The notes: a model not told the origin generated them from the letters alone. Numbered from the stretch's first letter, positions 21,886 through 30,914 are shown. The stretch is 39,594 nt of DNA from Elusimicrobia bacterium CG1_02_56_21 (GCA_001871115.1 MNUR01000004.1:1-39594), one strand, 5' to 3'. Numbers and translations are program-made.

Positions 21886-22886
21886 TTTACAGGACGCTCC
21901 TCTACCAGTATCCCGTTGACGAAAATCCTTATCTTTTCCGCGCCGGCATAAGGAACTGAAAGGTCTATTTTTGAACCCGGGTCGCGCAGCCCGTTAAAGA
22001 CTTCCCTGTCGCCGCTTTTACCCATAGCTACCACGCGGATATGGCGCTGGGCCCCGCTCTGAGAAACCTCATAATGCACGCGGAATTCCCGTTCCGAACC
22101 GGTCTGGGCCTTGCGCGAGCTTACGGTAAGCGTGACCTTATCTCCCTGGCCGATAACAGTATCCGGCTGCGGATCCTGGTCTATTATGGTCCCTCCGGGG
22201 AAAAGAGAATTAGCGTCCTCGTTGAGGCTGAGGGCTACGCTGTTCTTCGTCGCCCATTGCTGGGCCTCATCGCTTTTCTTCTGCCTGAAGTCCGGCAGCA
22301 TCACTATCCCGGCCGGCGGGAGACCGGCCGAAACCGCCACCTGCACCATTGTGTTCTTTGAAACGCTCAGCTCCGATTTAGGGTCCTGGGAGAGCACGGT
22401 GCCCTTATCGGCCTTAAGCGAGTAGGATTCGCTGACCTCGCCCAGCACAAGCTGGCGCTGGCGCAGCAGCAGTTCGGCGTTCCTGAGCGGAAGACCGATA
22501 AGGTTGGGGGTAAAGACCGACTCCCCGCCCTGGCTGAAAACTACGCGCACTATTTTGCCCTCGCGCACGGAAACTCCGGCGTCGGGGGTCTGGCGGAGAA
22601 CCGTTCCGATCGGGACCGCCTCGTTAAAATCGTAACCCTCTATCTTCATGGCGAGGTTTATCTCTGATAGCGCCTGAAGCGCGTTAACCGAGGACTTCCC
22701 GGAGATATCCGGCATTATGACCTCTTTTCTGTTGTGGATAACCGTCTCCATTGTCCAGGAAAGGAGAAAGTAGGTGAGGGAAAAAAGCAGGAAGGCGACC
22801 CCGCCCACGCGCACCAAGAACCCCGCGCTTATTATTTTCTCGTCGGTGCTTGAAAAATGGCGCTGATAAAATTCTTTAAATCCCAC
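21882..22886 (-). CDS. Membrane-anchored PASTA-domain protein without kinase
   Basis: A 334-residue protein. A short cytosolic N-terminus leads to one transmembrane helix (about 27-47). Outside are three PASTA repeats (about 57-121, 122-190 and 195-260), each with the P-x-x-x-G/K start and the xxGTVLxQxP core, then a beta-rich C-terminal domain (about 268-334). PASTA domains bind peptidoglycan fragments and normally hang on Ser/Thr kinases (PknB) or penicillin-binding proteins. Here no kinase or transpeptidase domain is attached. Its place between fmt and rpe is where stp and pknB often occur. A periplasmic cell-wall sensing or scaffold role is inferred. Confidence 0.88.
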   Translation of the reverse strand: MGFKEFYQRHFSSTDEKIISAGFLVRVGGVAFLLFSLTYFLLSWTMETVIHNRKEVIMPDISGKSSVNALQALSEINLAMKIEGYDFNEAVPIGTVLRQTPDAGVSVREGKIVRVVFSQGGESVFTPNLIGLPLRNAELLLRQRQLVLGEVSESYSLKADKGTVLSQDPKSELSVSKNTMVQVAVSAGLPPAGIVMLPDFRQKKSDEAQQWATKNSVALSLNEDANSLFPGGTIIDQDPQPDTVIGQGDKVTLTVSSRKAQTGSEREFRVHYEVSQSGAQRHIRVVAMGKSGDREVFNGLRDPGSKIDLSVPYAGAEKIRIFVNGILVEERPVK

Positions 22887-22926
22887 GGCTGTCTCCTTTA
22901 CTGCGTTATCGAAATCGGTTCAGCTA

Positions 22927-23874
22927 CTAGCGTAGCATATCGCCGGGCCGGAGCCGGAGCCCGTTAAGGAAATCCGAGCCCGCCATTTCTTTTTTACCCT
23001 CAGGCTTCACAGTTTCAATAAGCAGGGCCCCGTCGCCACATTTTACAATAAAGCCGCCGCCCGGCTCAACGGAAAGTACCGCGCCGGGCTTTCCTTCTTT
23101 CCCAGGGCCCTCGGGGACAGAGGCCGAGAGCACCTGCACCGCGGTTTTACGGTCCGGCTGCTCCAGAATGAACCGCGCCTTGGGGCCGCAGGCCAGCCCG
23201 CGCACTTTACCCAGCAGGGAAGCGGCGGGCAGAGAAAAATCAAGCACGGCGAGTCCGGGGGTAAGCTTTGGCGCGGCCGAAGCCGGCCCTGTCTGCGATT
23301 CGCGGAGAATTTCTCCCGCCGCGATCATTTTCAGACCTTCTTCCAGCAGGCCGCGGCCGGAAGCCGAAAGGCGCGAAAAAAGAGAGGCGGCGTCGTCCGA
23401 AGGAAGAACGGGCTCTTCGCGGCGGAGAAAAACCGGGCCGGTATCCATTCCGCTGTCCAGCCAGAAAAGCGTGACACCGGTGGTCTTTTCGCCGTTTATA
23501 AGGGCCCACTGGACGGGGGCGGCGCCGCGGTAAGCGGGAAGCAGTGAAAAATGCACGTTAAGAAATCCCAGGCGGGCGAGCGGCAGGGTCTCCCGGGGAA
23601 TAAGCCGGCCGTAGGCCACTACCACGGCCAGATCCGGCTTGAGTTCCGAAATAACCGCGTGCAGCTCCGCCCTGGTAGCGGGCTTGTAGGTTTTAAAACA
23701 CAGCTCCTGCGCGAGTGCGTTGACCGGGGCGCAGCAAAGCTTCAGGCCCCGCCCGACAGGCCGGTCAGGCTGCGAGATAACTCCGGCTATCTCATGACCG
23801 GAGTCGGCTATGGCGCTGAGGAAACTGCAGGCTATATCCGGAGTTCCGAGAAATATTATTTTCAGCTTTGACAT
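22927..23874 (-). CDS. fmt: Methionyl-tRNA formyltransferase
   Basis: A 315-residue enzyme formylating initiator Met-tRNA with 10-formyl-tetrahydrofolate. It shows the N-terminal IIFLGTPDIACSFL, the VVVAYGRLIP strand, the catalytic NVHFSLLPAYRGAAPVQWAL (Asn/His region) and the GVTLFWLDSGMDTGP motif with its Asp. A C-terminal OB-like domain follows. The frame is open 44 codons further upstream, but the ATG at 23874 (MSKLKIIFLGTP) matches the family start and length. It lies 138 nt after def. Confidence 0.95.
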   Translation of the reverse strand: MSKLKIIFLGTPDIACSFLSAIADSGHEIAGVISQPDRPVGRGLKLCCAPVNALAQELCFKTYKPATRAELHAVISELKPDLAVVVAYGRLIPRETLPLARLGFLNVHFSLLPAYRGAAPVQWALINGEKTTGVTLFWLDSGMDTGPVFLRREEPVLPSDDAASLFSRLSASGRGLLEEGLKMIAAGEILRESQTGPASAAPKLTPGLAVLDFSLPAASLLGKVRGLACGPKARFILEQPDRKTAVQVLSASVPEGPGKEGKPGAVLSVEPGGGFIVKCGDGALLIETVKPEGKKEMAGSDFLNGLRLRPGDMLR

Positions 23875-24012
23875 GTAATTATCAGGCGGTTTAAAGACGG
23901 CTCGGAGGGCGCGGAGTTCTAAAACAGGCGTCTCCCCCGGAGAACGTTTCTGAAGGCTGTCCCCTGATACCCCGCAGCTTTTCATCCCGCGCTGCCCCGC
24001 CGACAAACAAAC

Positions 24013-24558
24013 TTACATGGGCTTCATTTTGGTTTCGTCCACTTTCTTCCACTGGGACTTAAGCTTAACGAGAGCGGGCTTCAGCTTCAGCCGGGAGATC
24101 AGGGGCAGGCGGGCAATAAACACTATTCCGTCCAGGTGGTCCAGCTCGTGCTGGAGGGCCTTGGCAAAAAGGCCTTCGGCATTTATTTCTATAGGCTGGC
24201 CCTTCTCGTTTATAGCCCGCACCTTGACCTTGGCCGCGCGCCGTATTTTCGCGAAAAGACCGGGAAAAGAAAGACAGCCCTCTTCTTCGTACAGCGTGCC
24301 GGAGCGCTCTACGATCTCCGGGTTGATTATGACAATGCTGAGCGTCTCTTCCCCGTCGCGCTTTATCTGTATTACAGCCATGCGCAGGTCCAGGCCTATC
24401 TGGTTAGCGGCAAGCCCTATGCCTCCCACGGCGTTCATCGTATCGTACATGTCCGTAAGGAGGGCAGGCAGGCTTTTTTTAAGCTCGTCGAAATTAACCT
24501 TCCTGGTTTTTTTATCCAGTATTTTCTCGCCGTATTTACAGATCCTTCTTATAGCCAT
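24013..24558 (-). CDS. def: Peptide deformylase
   Basis: A 181-residue iron/zinc hydrolase removing the formyl group from new proteins. All three motifs are intact: GIGLAANQIG (46-55), EGCLSFPG (93-100, ligand C95) and QHELDH (136-141, ligands H137 and H141, catalytic E138). GAGGA upstream supports the start. The C-terminus is extended by a basic helix (about 155-181). It is paired with fmt as in most bacteria. Confidence 0.97.
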   Translation of the reverse strand: MAIRRICKYGEKILDKKTRKVNFDELKKSLPALLTDMYDTMNAVGGIGLAANQIGLDLRMAVIQIKRDGEETLSIVIINPEIVERSGTLYEEEGCLSFPGLFAKIRRAAKVKVRAINEKGQPIEINAEGLFAKALQHELDHLDGIVFIARLPLISRLKLKPALVKLKSQWKKVDETKMKPM

Positions 24559-24640
24559 AGAATCCTCATATACTTAATCCGCGATAATAGGCCGGCAATT
24601 CTTATCTCAGGGATTCCATATTCCCGGTTCCGGCTGCTTT

Positions 24641-26647
24641 TTACGAAAGCTGATACGTCATCTGGCGGCCTTCCCAGACCACCCTGGCCAGCACGTGCTT
24701 AGCCGGAGCGTCGGGCTTCTTGAGCATCCCCCAGGCCATAGCCAGCCTCTCCATCTGCACTTCGGCGCCGGTGGAGCCGGAGACCCCCATCACTATTTCG
24801 TCTGCGCCGGCGGCCTGCGCCACCTGCGCCATGGAATAGAAAGGGTTGTTGGAAAAAACAAAGATAGGCTTTACGGTCTTTCCGTATTTTTCCGCCAGCA
24901 GCACCACCGCGCTGAAGACGTCCTTGTCCTCGTCGGACATAGCCTCGCCGCCTCCGATCTGGATGCCACTGGTGATCTTTGCGCTGAGAACTATTATATT
25001 CGTGTTTTCGTCCTCTACCGTCTCAAGCACGGAAGCGAGGTGCACCAGGTTATTGGGGTTGCGCACCGGAACCAGTATGCAGCGGTCTTTGGTCAGCTCC
25101 GGGAGCACGCTGCTGATATCCGCCTCCCGCCGGAGGTTCATCTTCTCATCGCTCTCATCGTCCTCCGCATAAAGCTGGGCCTTCTTCTCGTTCATTTTCT
25201 CGGAGATATGGAAAATAGTAAAGAAGGTCGTGGTGAACAGCACGCCGCCGATAGTAGCTATTTTTTTAGTAAGCATGTTCAGCCCTGTGGCAGTCAGCAG
25301 GACGAGGAGAATGGCAAAGAGCCCGACGGGGACATAAACGTTCCCGGCTTTTATATTGATAGGAAACATCCATTCCCGCTCTTCATCGCGCTTTTTAAAC
25401 CTGAGGATTATCATCGAAAGAGTGTCGAAAGTCAGGCTCCACATCACGCCGAAAGCGTAGGCCTGGCCCAGCAGGTAGATATCGCCGCGTGAGATCAGGA
25501 TTATCAGTATCTGGGTAATGGCAATGATGTTGACCAGGCGGTGGGTGGTCCCGTATTTTTTATGCAGATGGCGGAACCAGTCATGAAGTATGCCGTCGTC
25601 AGCTACGCGGTTGAGCACCCCGTTGGCCCCGACAAATGAGGTATTGACGGCGCCCACAAGCATCAGTACGCCGGAGAGTACCACCGCCATCTGCATGAAC
25701 AGCCGGGCCCAATAGGGACCATGCAGCTCCAGCGCGAGCCCGCTCAGCAGATTCTCGGCATACTTGCCGGCTATAAGGTCAGAGGGGATTATCAGCGCGG
25801 AAATAAAGGTCAGAAGCCCGGTAAAAAGGATGCTGAAGATGAAGATAATGACAACGGTCTTTTTAAGGTTCTCGATCTTCGGGTCTTCTATCTCGCGGTA
25901 TACCTGCGCCAGCGTTTCAAGCCCGCTCAAAGCGAGCACGGAATGCCCGAAAGCCATCATAATTCCTACCAGGCCAACGGCCTTTAGCCAGGGGAAATGC
26001 ACGGTCCAGCCCAGCGCCTCGTCGGTAAAAACCGGGGTAAAAGGCGGAAGGGTGAAACCTCTGTGATAAAGCGTAAATCCGGACCAGACGATGAGTATCA
26101 CGGCCACCACCGCCACGAAGCTTACTATCTTCAGATTGTTATCGGCCGATTCCTCAACACCCTTGATGTTCTCCCGCCAGAAATAGCCGGTGACCGCCAG
26201 GGCAAAAATCACAGCGAAAGCCCTGGAAGGGACCTGCCAGTTTATATGCAGAAGCGGCAAAATATTGTCGAACAATCCGCCAAGATACAGACCTGCGGCC
26301 ACCGAGCTTATAGGGCCGGTAAGGGTATAATCAAGGAGCAGAGCGGAGACCGACAGTTTGGCCATTACCTTGCCCATGGCCTCACGCACCACTATGTACA
26401 GGCCGCCGCGGGTGAACATGATGCAGGACTCGGTATAAACTCCCAGCATCACCCCGGAAAAAAGCATCACGCCGAGTATGAACCAGGGGAAAGCCGGACC
26501 GAAAGCCCGCATGGCTATGCCGCCGGAATAAAAAGCGCTGGAACCAAAGTCGCACAGGACTATGGCAGAGGCCTTCCAGAAAGAGATGAAACTAAGCATG
26601 GCCGTGCTGAGAACAAAGACCTGCTTATACTTGGGATTAACCACCAT
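24641..26647 (-). CDS. APC-family amino-acid permease with UspA-like C-terminal domain
   Basis: A 668-residue protein. The first ~470 residues have about 12 transmembrane helices of the amino acid-polyamine-organocation superfamily. A charged linker (about 475-515) follows, then a soluble domain (about 521-668) resembling a universal stress protein: a DRCILVPV strand, LLAEKYGKTVKPI and GADEIVMGVSGSTG, a Gly-rich loop like the UspA ATP motif. APC-UspA fusions exist and are thought to let nucleotide binding tune transport; substrate here is unknown. No ribosome site precedes the ATG, and TACAAT lies 6 nt upstream, so translation may be leaderless. The fused domain should lie in the cytosol. Confidence 0.88.
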   Translation of the reverse strand: MVVNPKYKQVFVLSTAMLSFISFWKASAIVLCDFGSSAFYSGGIAMRAFGPAFPWFILGVMLFSGVMLGVYTESCIMFTRGGLYIVVREAMGKVMAKLSVSALLLDYTLTGPISSVAAGLYLGGLFDNILPLLHINWQVPSRAFAVIFALAVTGYFWRENIKGVEESADNNLKIVSFVAVVAVILIVWSGFTLYHRGFTLPPFTPVFTDEALGWTVHFPWLKAVGLVGIMMAFGHSVLALSGLETLAQVYREIEDPKIENLKKTVVIIFIFSILFTGLLTFISALIIPSDLIAGKYAENLLSGLALELHGPYWARLFMQMAVVLSGVLMLVGAVNTSFVGANGVLNRVADDGILHDWFRHLHKKYGTTHRLVNIIAITQILIILISRGDIYLLGQAYAFGVMWSLTFDTLSMIILRFKKRDEEREWMFPINIKAGNVYVPVGLFAILLVLLTATGLNMLTKKIATIGGVLFTTTFFTIFHISEKMNEKKAQLYAEDDESDEKMNLRREADISSVLPELTKDRCILVPVRNPNNLVHLASVLETVEDENTNIIVLSAKITSGIQIGGGEAMSDEDKDVFSAVVLLAEKYGKTVKPIFVFSNNPFYSMAQVAQAAGADEIVMGVSGSTGAEVQMERLAMAWGMLKKPDAPAKHVLARVVWEGRQMTYQLS

Positions 26648-26653
26648 ATATTA

Positions 26654-26659
26654 ATTGTA
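26654..26659 (-). promoter_or_regulatory. Candidate -10 box (TACAAT) before the APC permease gene
   Basis: On the minus strand TACAAT is followed by 6 nt and then the ATG, with no Shine-Dalgarno sequence. This is the same layout as at 5368, 10662 and 32351. No good -35 is visible. The region is AT-rich, so chance is possible. Confidence 0.35.
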
Positions 26660-26718
26660 TATATTTAACGATAACAGCGAAAGAAGAAGGAGCGCCGAGA
26701 TCCCGGACAAAAAGGCAT

Positions 26719-27189
26719 TTATTTCCCGGTTATCAGGGAGCAGACTGCGGCAGGGTCTTTCAGCGCGGCCAGTTTTTCTATAAGCTCCGGCTGAAAAGTC
26801 TGGGAAAGGAGCGAAAGGATGTTGAGGTGGCGCTGGAAAAAGGCCGGCTTATGAGGGGAAAGAAGCAGCAGAGCCGCCTTTACCTTCAGCCCGGTCACCG
26901 GGTCTGCAAAACCCTCCGGCAATATCCCCAGAACGGCGTGGAACCCGTCAAGTTCGGGGAACTTGGCGTGGGGGATATAAAAACCGCTTTCCAGCACGGG
27001 ATTAAGCTTCTCAACTTCCGCTACCCGGTCAAAAAGCGCCTTCCGGCTGATCAGGGCGCTGACCCGCGGCAGGATCTTCTCCGTAAGCAGGCGCACCGCT
27101 TCCTCTTTGGATGGTTTCCCGTCCAAAAAGATAATGTTTTCGGGGTTAATTAAGGATGAAAGGCTTACGCCGGCTGGCTGTCTTATCAT
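26719..27189 (-). CDS. PTS EIIA-like (PtsN-type) domain protein
   Basis: A 156-residue single PTS_EIIA_2 domain. The phosphorylatable His is H74 in YIPHAKFPEL. Other family features are ESGF before the motif, LLLLSPHK and the helical ILSLLSQTF segment. Such stand-alone EIIA proteins are phosphorylated by Hpr-like partners and often regulate transport or potassium/nitrogen metabolism. It lies upstream of the APC permease on the same strand with a 71-nt gap and is divergent from the BadF-type kinase. No sugar-PTS permease is seen nearby, so a regulatory role is more likely than transport. Confidence 0.88.
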   Translation of the reverse strand: MIRQPAGVSLSSLINPENIIFLDGKPSKEEAVRLLTEKILPRVSALISRKALFDRVAEVEKLNPVLESGFYIPHAKFPELDGFHAVLGILPEGFADPVTGLKVKAALLLLSPHKPAFFQRHLNILSLLSQTFQPELIEKLAALKDPAAVCSLITGK

Positions 27190-27281
27190 AAGGACTGATG
27201 TTATTTATATGTTATCATTTAAAAGTTTCCGCCGTCAATATGCAAGCGGGAGAGATAATAACAAGAGCAGGCAGCAGCCAA

Positions 27282-28097
27282 ATGCCCAAAAAACAAAATA
27301 CCCGGATAGCGGCCATAGGCGTGGACAGGGGCGGGACCTGGACCCGGGTAGCGGCTCTGGATTCCCGGCTGCGCCCCATAAGAACAGCCCGCATACGCAC
27401 GGCCCCGCTGCGCTCTCTGCCCAAAAAACTCCTGCCTCTGGTTTCGCGCTGGCCGGGCGGAACTGAAGCGCCGCTTGTAATAGCGACCAGGGGGGCTTTC
27501 AGCAAGCCCTGGAAAAAGCCTTTTCTTTTTAAAGCGCTCTCCCCGAAGCTGAATCTAATAAAAGTTATCTCGGACGCCGAGGCGGCCCACTTCGCCGCTT
27601 TCCGCGGGAAAACCGGCCTGCTCCTTATTGCGGGCACCGGGGCTGTAGCTTTTACCGGCAGGCCCGGGGCCTTCAAAAAAACCGGCGGCTTCAACCCTGC
27701 CTCAGGCGATCCCGGCTCCGGCCGCTGGCTGGGCCGTCAATACCTGAGTATTCGCGGCCGTCTGCGAGAAGCCGGCCAAATGGGCCATGGACGCTCGGCG
27801 GCCTATGCTAAAAGAATAATTTCGCTGGCGCTTTCCGGAAACGAGCGGTGCGCAGAACTGGCCGCCAGGGCGCAGGGTGAGCTGGCTGCCCTGCTGAAAG
27901 AAGCCGCAGGAAAGACCGCCGCGCCTATAAAAGCCGCACTAGCGGGCGGGCTTATTGCAAACCAGTATTTCAGGGCCGGCCTGCTTATAAAGATCAAGCA
28001 GGCTTTAAAAGGCCGGAAAATAGTCTTTGTAAAAACACTGCTGCCTGCGGAACAAGCTGCGGCGCGCCTGGCGCTGCAGGGGAGAAAACCAAGATGA
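27282..28097 (+). CDS. BadF/BadG/BcrA/BcrD-type ATPase, N-acetylglucosamine-kinase-like
   Basis: A 271-residue ASKHA-fold protein. Phosphate-1 loop GVDRGGTWTRVA, phosphate-2 region LLIAGTGAVAF and the adenosine-loop AALAGGLIAN are visible. A DAEAAHFAAF segment holds the likely catalytic Asp, and GSGRWLGRQYL is typical for GlcNAc kinases of this family. The frame is open to an ATG at 27198, but the ATG at 27282 is preferred because the conserved core begins just after it and residues 1-28 of the longer form look unlike a protein start; the ribosome site is weak in both. It overlaps the next gene by 4 nt (ATGA). A sugar kinase role is inferred. Confidence 0.82.
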   Translation: MPKKQNTRIAAIGVDRGGTWTRVAALDSRLRPIRTARIRTAPLRSLPKKLLPLVSRWPGGTEAPLVIATRGAFSKPWKKPFLFKALSPKLNLIKVISDAEAAHFAAFRGKTGLLLIAGTGAVAFTGRPGAFKKTGGFNPASGDPGSGRWLGRQYLSIRGRLREAGQMGHGRSAAYAKRIISLALSGNERCAELAARAQGELAALLKEAAGKTAAPIKAALAGGLIANQYFRAGLLIKIKQALKGRKIVFVKTLLPAEQAAARLALQGRKPR

Positions 28098-28879
28098 AGG
28101 AAATTGAAATTTTGAAGAAAGCCGCGCTGGCGGGCGGCGGGGTACTTGCCGCCAAATTCGGCAAAGTCACCTACAAACTGAAAGGCAGGGCGAACCTGCT
28201 TACCGAAGCGGACCTGGCTTCGCAGGAAAAAGTGATAGGGATAATACATAAAGTTTTTCCCGAAGACGGCTTCATGGCTGAAGAAAGCCCGGTCCGGGAA
28301 ACGCCCAACCGCCGCCAGTGGATAATAGACCCTTTGGACGGGACCACCAATTACGCCCACGGCTTCCCGGCCGCGGCAGTTTCCATCGGTTTCGCTGAAA
28401 ACGGGGAGATAAAAGCGGGGGGCGTTTACGACCCCTTCAGGAAAGAACTCTTCCTCGCGCGGAAAGGCCGGGGGGCTTCTGTTAACGGGAAGGCGCTCTC
28501 TGTTTCAAACACGCCGTCCATCTCCAAAGCCCTGCTTGTGACCGGCTTCGGCTACGACCGCGCGGAAAAAGCGGAATTTTACTGCGGCTTCTTCTCTGAA
28601 TTCATGAAGCTCTCCCACGATGTGCGGCGCATGGGCGCGGCCTCGCTTGATTTCTGCTGGCTGGCCGCGGGCCGCACGGACGGCTACTGGGAATTCGGGC
28701 TGAAGCCCTGGGACGTAGCAGCCGGCAAACTGATAGTCCAGGAGGCTGGCGGGCGCGTTACGGATTTCCGCGGGAAGCCCTGGACTGTGGACGCCGCGAT
28801 GGGCGCCGAAACGCTCGCGACCAACGGCCGCATACACGCGCCTATGCTGCGCCTGATAAAAAAAAGGCTAAGGCGCTGA
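28094..28879 (+). CDS. Inositol-monophosphatase-family phosphatase (SuhB-like)
   Basis: A 261-residue Mg-dependent phosphatase. Metal ligands are visible in MAEESP (E63/E64), IDPLDGTTNYAHGFP (D79, D82) and the late WDVAAGKLIVQEAGG. The family includes inositol monophosphatase, SuhB, CysQ and fructose-1,6-bisphosphatase-like enzymes; the substrate cannot be told from motifs alone. It overlaps the sugar-kinase-like gene by 4 nt and the TPR gene by 1 nt, so the three are surely one operon. The pairing suggests sugar phosphate turnover. Confidence 0.92.
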   Translation: MKEIEILKKAALAGGGVLAAKFGKVTYKLKGRANLLTEADLASQEKVIGIIHKVFPEDGFMAEESPVRETPNRRQWIIDPLDGTTNYAHGFPAAAVSIGFAENGEIKAGGVYDPFRKELFLARKGRGASVNGKALSVSNTPSISKALLVTGFGYDRAEKAEFYCGFFSEFMKLSHDVRRMGAASLDFCWLAAGRTDGYWEFGLKPWDVAAGKLIVQEAGGRVTDFRGKPWTVDAAMGAETLATNGRIHAPMLRLIKKRLRR

Positions 28880-29421
28880 TGTCCCTGGCGATAATCATTT
28901 ACTGCACGGTTTTCGCCCTGGCTTATGCCTGGGCGCTGGTATGGATTCTTGAACGCAAAGAGAAGAGGTACGGACAGGGCTCCATCTCGTTTACGGACGC
29001 TTTCGTGGTAGGTTCTTTCGTAATTATTCTTGTCTACCTTTCTAACATAGTGGTCCTTATAGCCTGGACCCGCTACGCTTTCCTCTACGACCTCGGGCTG
29101 ATTACCTGCCTTGCCGCCTTTATCGCTTACAGGGAAACCGCCTATAAAGCCCGGGCCGCCAGAAAAAAACGCCGCCTCCGCGCCGAGGCGAGGCTGCTTG
29201 AAAGATATATAAAGAAAGATCCGTCCAACACGGCCTATCTTGAGCGCCTTAGCGAGGTCTACGAGAAAACAGGGGAATTTAAAAAAGCCCTGGCCGCCGC
29301 CCGGCTGGCGGCTAAGCTTGACCCCGCCGTAAAGAATACCTGGCGCGTGAAGCAGCTTGAAGAAGAAACTAGCGGCAATGCACCGGAGCGGGGAGAAGGC
29401 GGGAAAATAGCCGGTGATTAG
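28879..29421 (+). CDS. Membrane protein with TPR-like C-terminus
   Basis: A 180-residue protein. Residues 1-20, about 42-63 and about 67-85 are hydrophobic and likely membrane segments. A basic cluster (about 92-108) follows. Residues about 105-160 look like one or two tetratricopeptide repeats (YLERLSEVYEKTGEFKKALAAARLAAKLDP), which usually bind other proteins. The ATG overlaps the phosphatase stop by 1 nt (TGATG). The family is not recognised. It may be a cytosolic-facing membrane adaptor. Confidence 0.8.
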   Translation: MSLAIIIYCTVFALAYAWALVWILERKEKRYGQGSISFTDAFVVGSFVIILVYLSNIVVLIAWTRYAFLYDLGLITCLAAFIAYRETAYKARAARKKRRLRAEARLLERYIKKDPSNTAYLERLSEVYEKTGEFKKALAAARLAAKLDPAVKNTWRVKQLEEETSGNAPERGEGGKIAGD

Positions 29422-29483
29422 CGCGAAGAAGCGCCAAGGGCGGAAACATAATTTGGTTTATGATTAAATCTTTTGCGGCAATA

Positions 29484-30914
29484 CTACCTGGAGAGGGCGG
29501 CGGCCAGCAGACGGGCGGCGTCGCGGAACAAATAGTCCTCGGCAGCCGCCGCGGTTTCAGAGCGCAGTATGACCCCGGATAAAATGTCAACCAGGCGGGC
29601 CGTAACCAAATAGCCGTCCTTAGCCCGTGCTACGGAGCCGAAGACCGCCAGCTCCGCGCCGGAAATCCTGCCCAGCTCCGCCGCTGATTTCACCTCAGAA
29701 AGCCCCGCGTAAGAGATCTTTTTTTCCTCAAGTATAAAATCAAGCCTCGCCCGCTCCACCAGCCTGAATTTACCTGTTTTGCCGAGTTCGGCCTCCACCA
29801 GGTTGCGCACTACCGCGGCTTCGGTTTCGGTCGCCCCGCCCTCTCCCGAGAAGGAAGCCACCGCAAGCACGGCTTTTGCCGGGAGAGCCTGTCTCGCTGA
29901 GCCGGCGCCTGACGCGCCGCCCCAGGCCAGGCCCGCCGTCATTCTGTGCGCGGCGCCCAGCTCACCATAAGGGGCGAAAGCGTAATCGATGGTCGCCGCT
30001 CCCAGTTTAAGGCCGAAGCCGCCGGCAAAAGCGCCCATAAACCCGTGATCGTCGTAATTTTTAAAGTTAAGCCCGGAACGCAGAAAAAGCCCGGACCGGG
30101 CGGAATAGGGCAGAAACCACTCGCCGGCAAAGGCCAGGTAGGGGGAATGGTCGCAGGGCAGCCGGCCCTCGATAAGCACATTAAAATCAGGGGCGTACTT
30201 CCATTTAATACCTCCCGCCAGCTCGAAGGGAAGGGGGGCTTTTTCGCCGCCCAGCTTTACCGGAGGCCCGAAATTTCTTATTGCCAGGGCGAGCTCGGTG
30301 CGGGAAGGTGGCGCCTCCCGGAAAACCAGCCCTGCGTCCAGCGCTAGCGAAGAGCCGGAAGCCTCGGCAAGGCGCGACTTTATATATTTCAGGACAAAGC
30401 CGAAATCCAGCCCGCCCAGCCGGCGAGCCCAGCCTGCGCCTAAGGCCGCGTCATAAGCGGTTATCCCTGCCCCGGAGCCTCCGCCGGCGCCGTCCAGTTT
30501 TTCCAGCCCGGGCGAGGAGTTATTATAAAGCAAACCGGCGGAAAACATTCCGGCAGCAGAGGGCCGGGCAAAAACAGCGCCCGTGCGGGCCGAACCCTCC
30601 AGGAGAGCTTCGTAGGAAAGCGCGGCCGAACGGCCGGCGCCGGAAGTTCCGGCGGGATTAAGAAAAAAGGAGTCCGCCCCGCCCAGGGCAAGCCCCGCCC
30701 CGGCGAGCGAAGAGAACCTGGCCGAGGGAGGGATTTTAAGGAATTGGGCTCCGGTAAGGCCCCTGGCTTCGTCGCTGAAGGCGTCCTTCGGGAAGAAGCC
30801 GCAATAACCGGCAGGGGGCAGGAAAGACGCCGCGCAGATTAAGAACAGAAAGGCGGCGGGCCACGAAATAGAAGTAGCGCCGCTGCCGGCTTTTCCGCTT
30901 TGTGCCTTTGCCAC
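29484..30914 (-). CDS. Outer-membrane beta-barrel-like protein fused to CsgG/FlgO-like domain
   Basis: A 476-residue exported protein. The N-terminus has a signal peptide (hydrophobic core about 18-33, cut near YCG). Residues about 50-335 are Gly/Ala/aromatic-rich with alternating hydrophobicity, in the style of UPF0164/PorV-type barrels: GGADSFFLNPAG after the first strands is the family hallmark. The tail (about 348-476) begins AVLAVASFSGEG and includes FRLVERARLDFILEEK and AELAVFGSVARAKDGYLVTARLVD, the pattern of CsgG/FlgO-like periplasmic domains. The start is GTG with AAGG 7 nt upstream. It follows the coiled-coil gene by 14 nt. A role in outer-membrane assembly or secretion is inferred. 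Confidence 0.78.
   Translation of the reverse strand: MAKAQSGKAGSGATSISWPAAFLFLICAASFLPPAGYCGFFPKDAFSDEARGLTGAQFLKIPPSARFSSLAGAGLALGGADSFFLNPAGTSGAGRSAALSYEALLEGSARTGAVFARPSAAGMFSAGLLYNNSSPGLEKLDGAGGGSGAGITAYDAALGAGWARRLGGLDFGFVLKYIKSRLAEASGSSLALDAGLVFREAPPSRTELALAIRNFGPPVKLGGEKAPLPFELAGGIKWKYAPDFNVLIEGRLPCDHSPYLAFAGEWFLPYSARSGLFLRSGLNFKNYDDHGFMGAFAGGFGLKLGAATIDYAFAPYGELGAAHRMTAGLAWGGASGAGSARQALPAKAVLAVASFSGEGGATETEAAVVRNLVEAELGKTGKFRLVERARLDFILEEKKISYAGLSEVKSAAELGRISGAELAVFGSVARAKDGYLVTARLVDILSGVILRSETAAAAEDYLFRDAARLLAAALSR

Noticed and set aside
23875..24006. N-terminal extension of fmt
   Set aside because: Family length and motif start fit the ATG at 23874; the extension looks non-coding.
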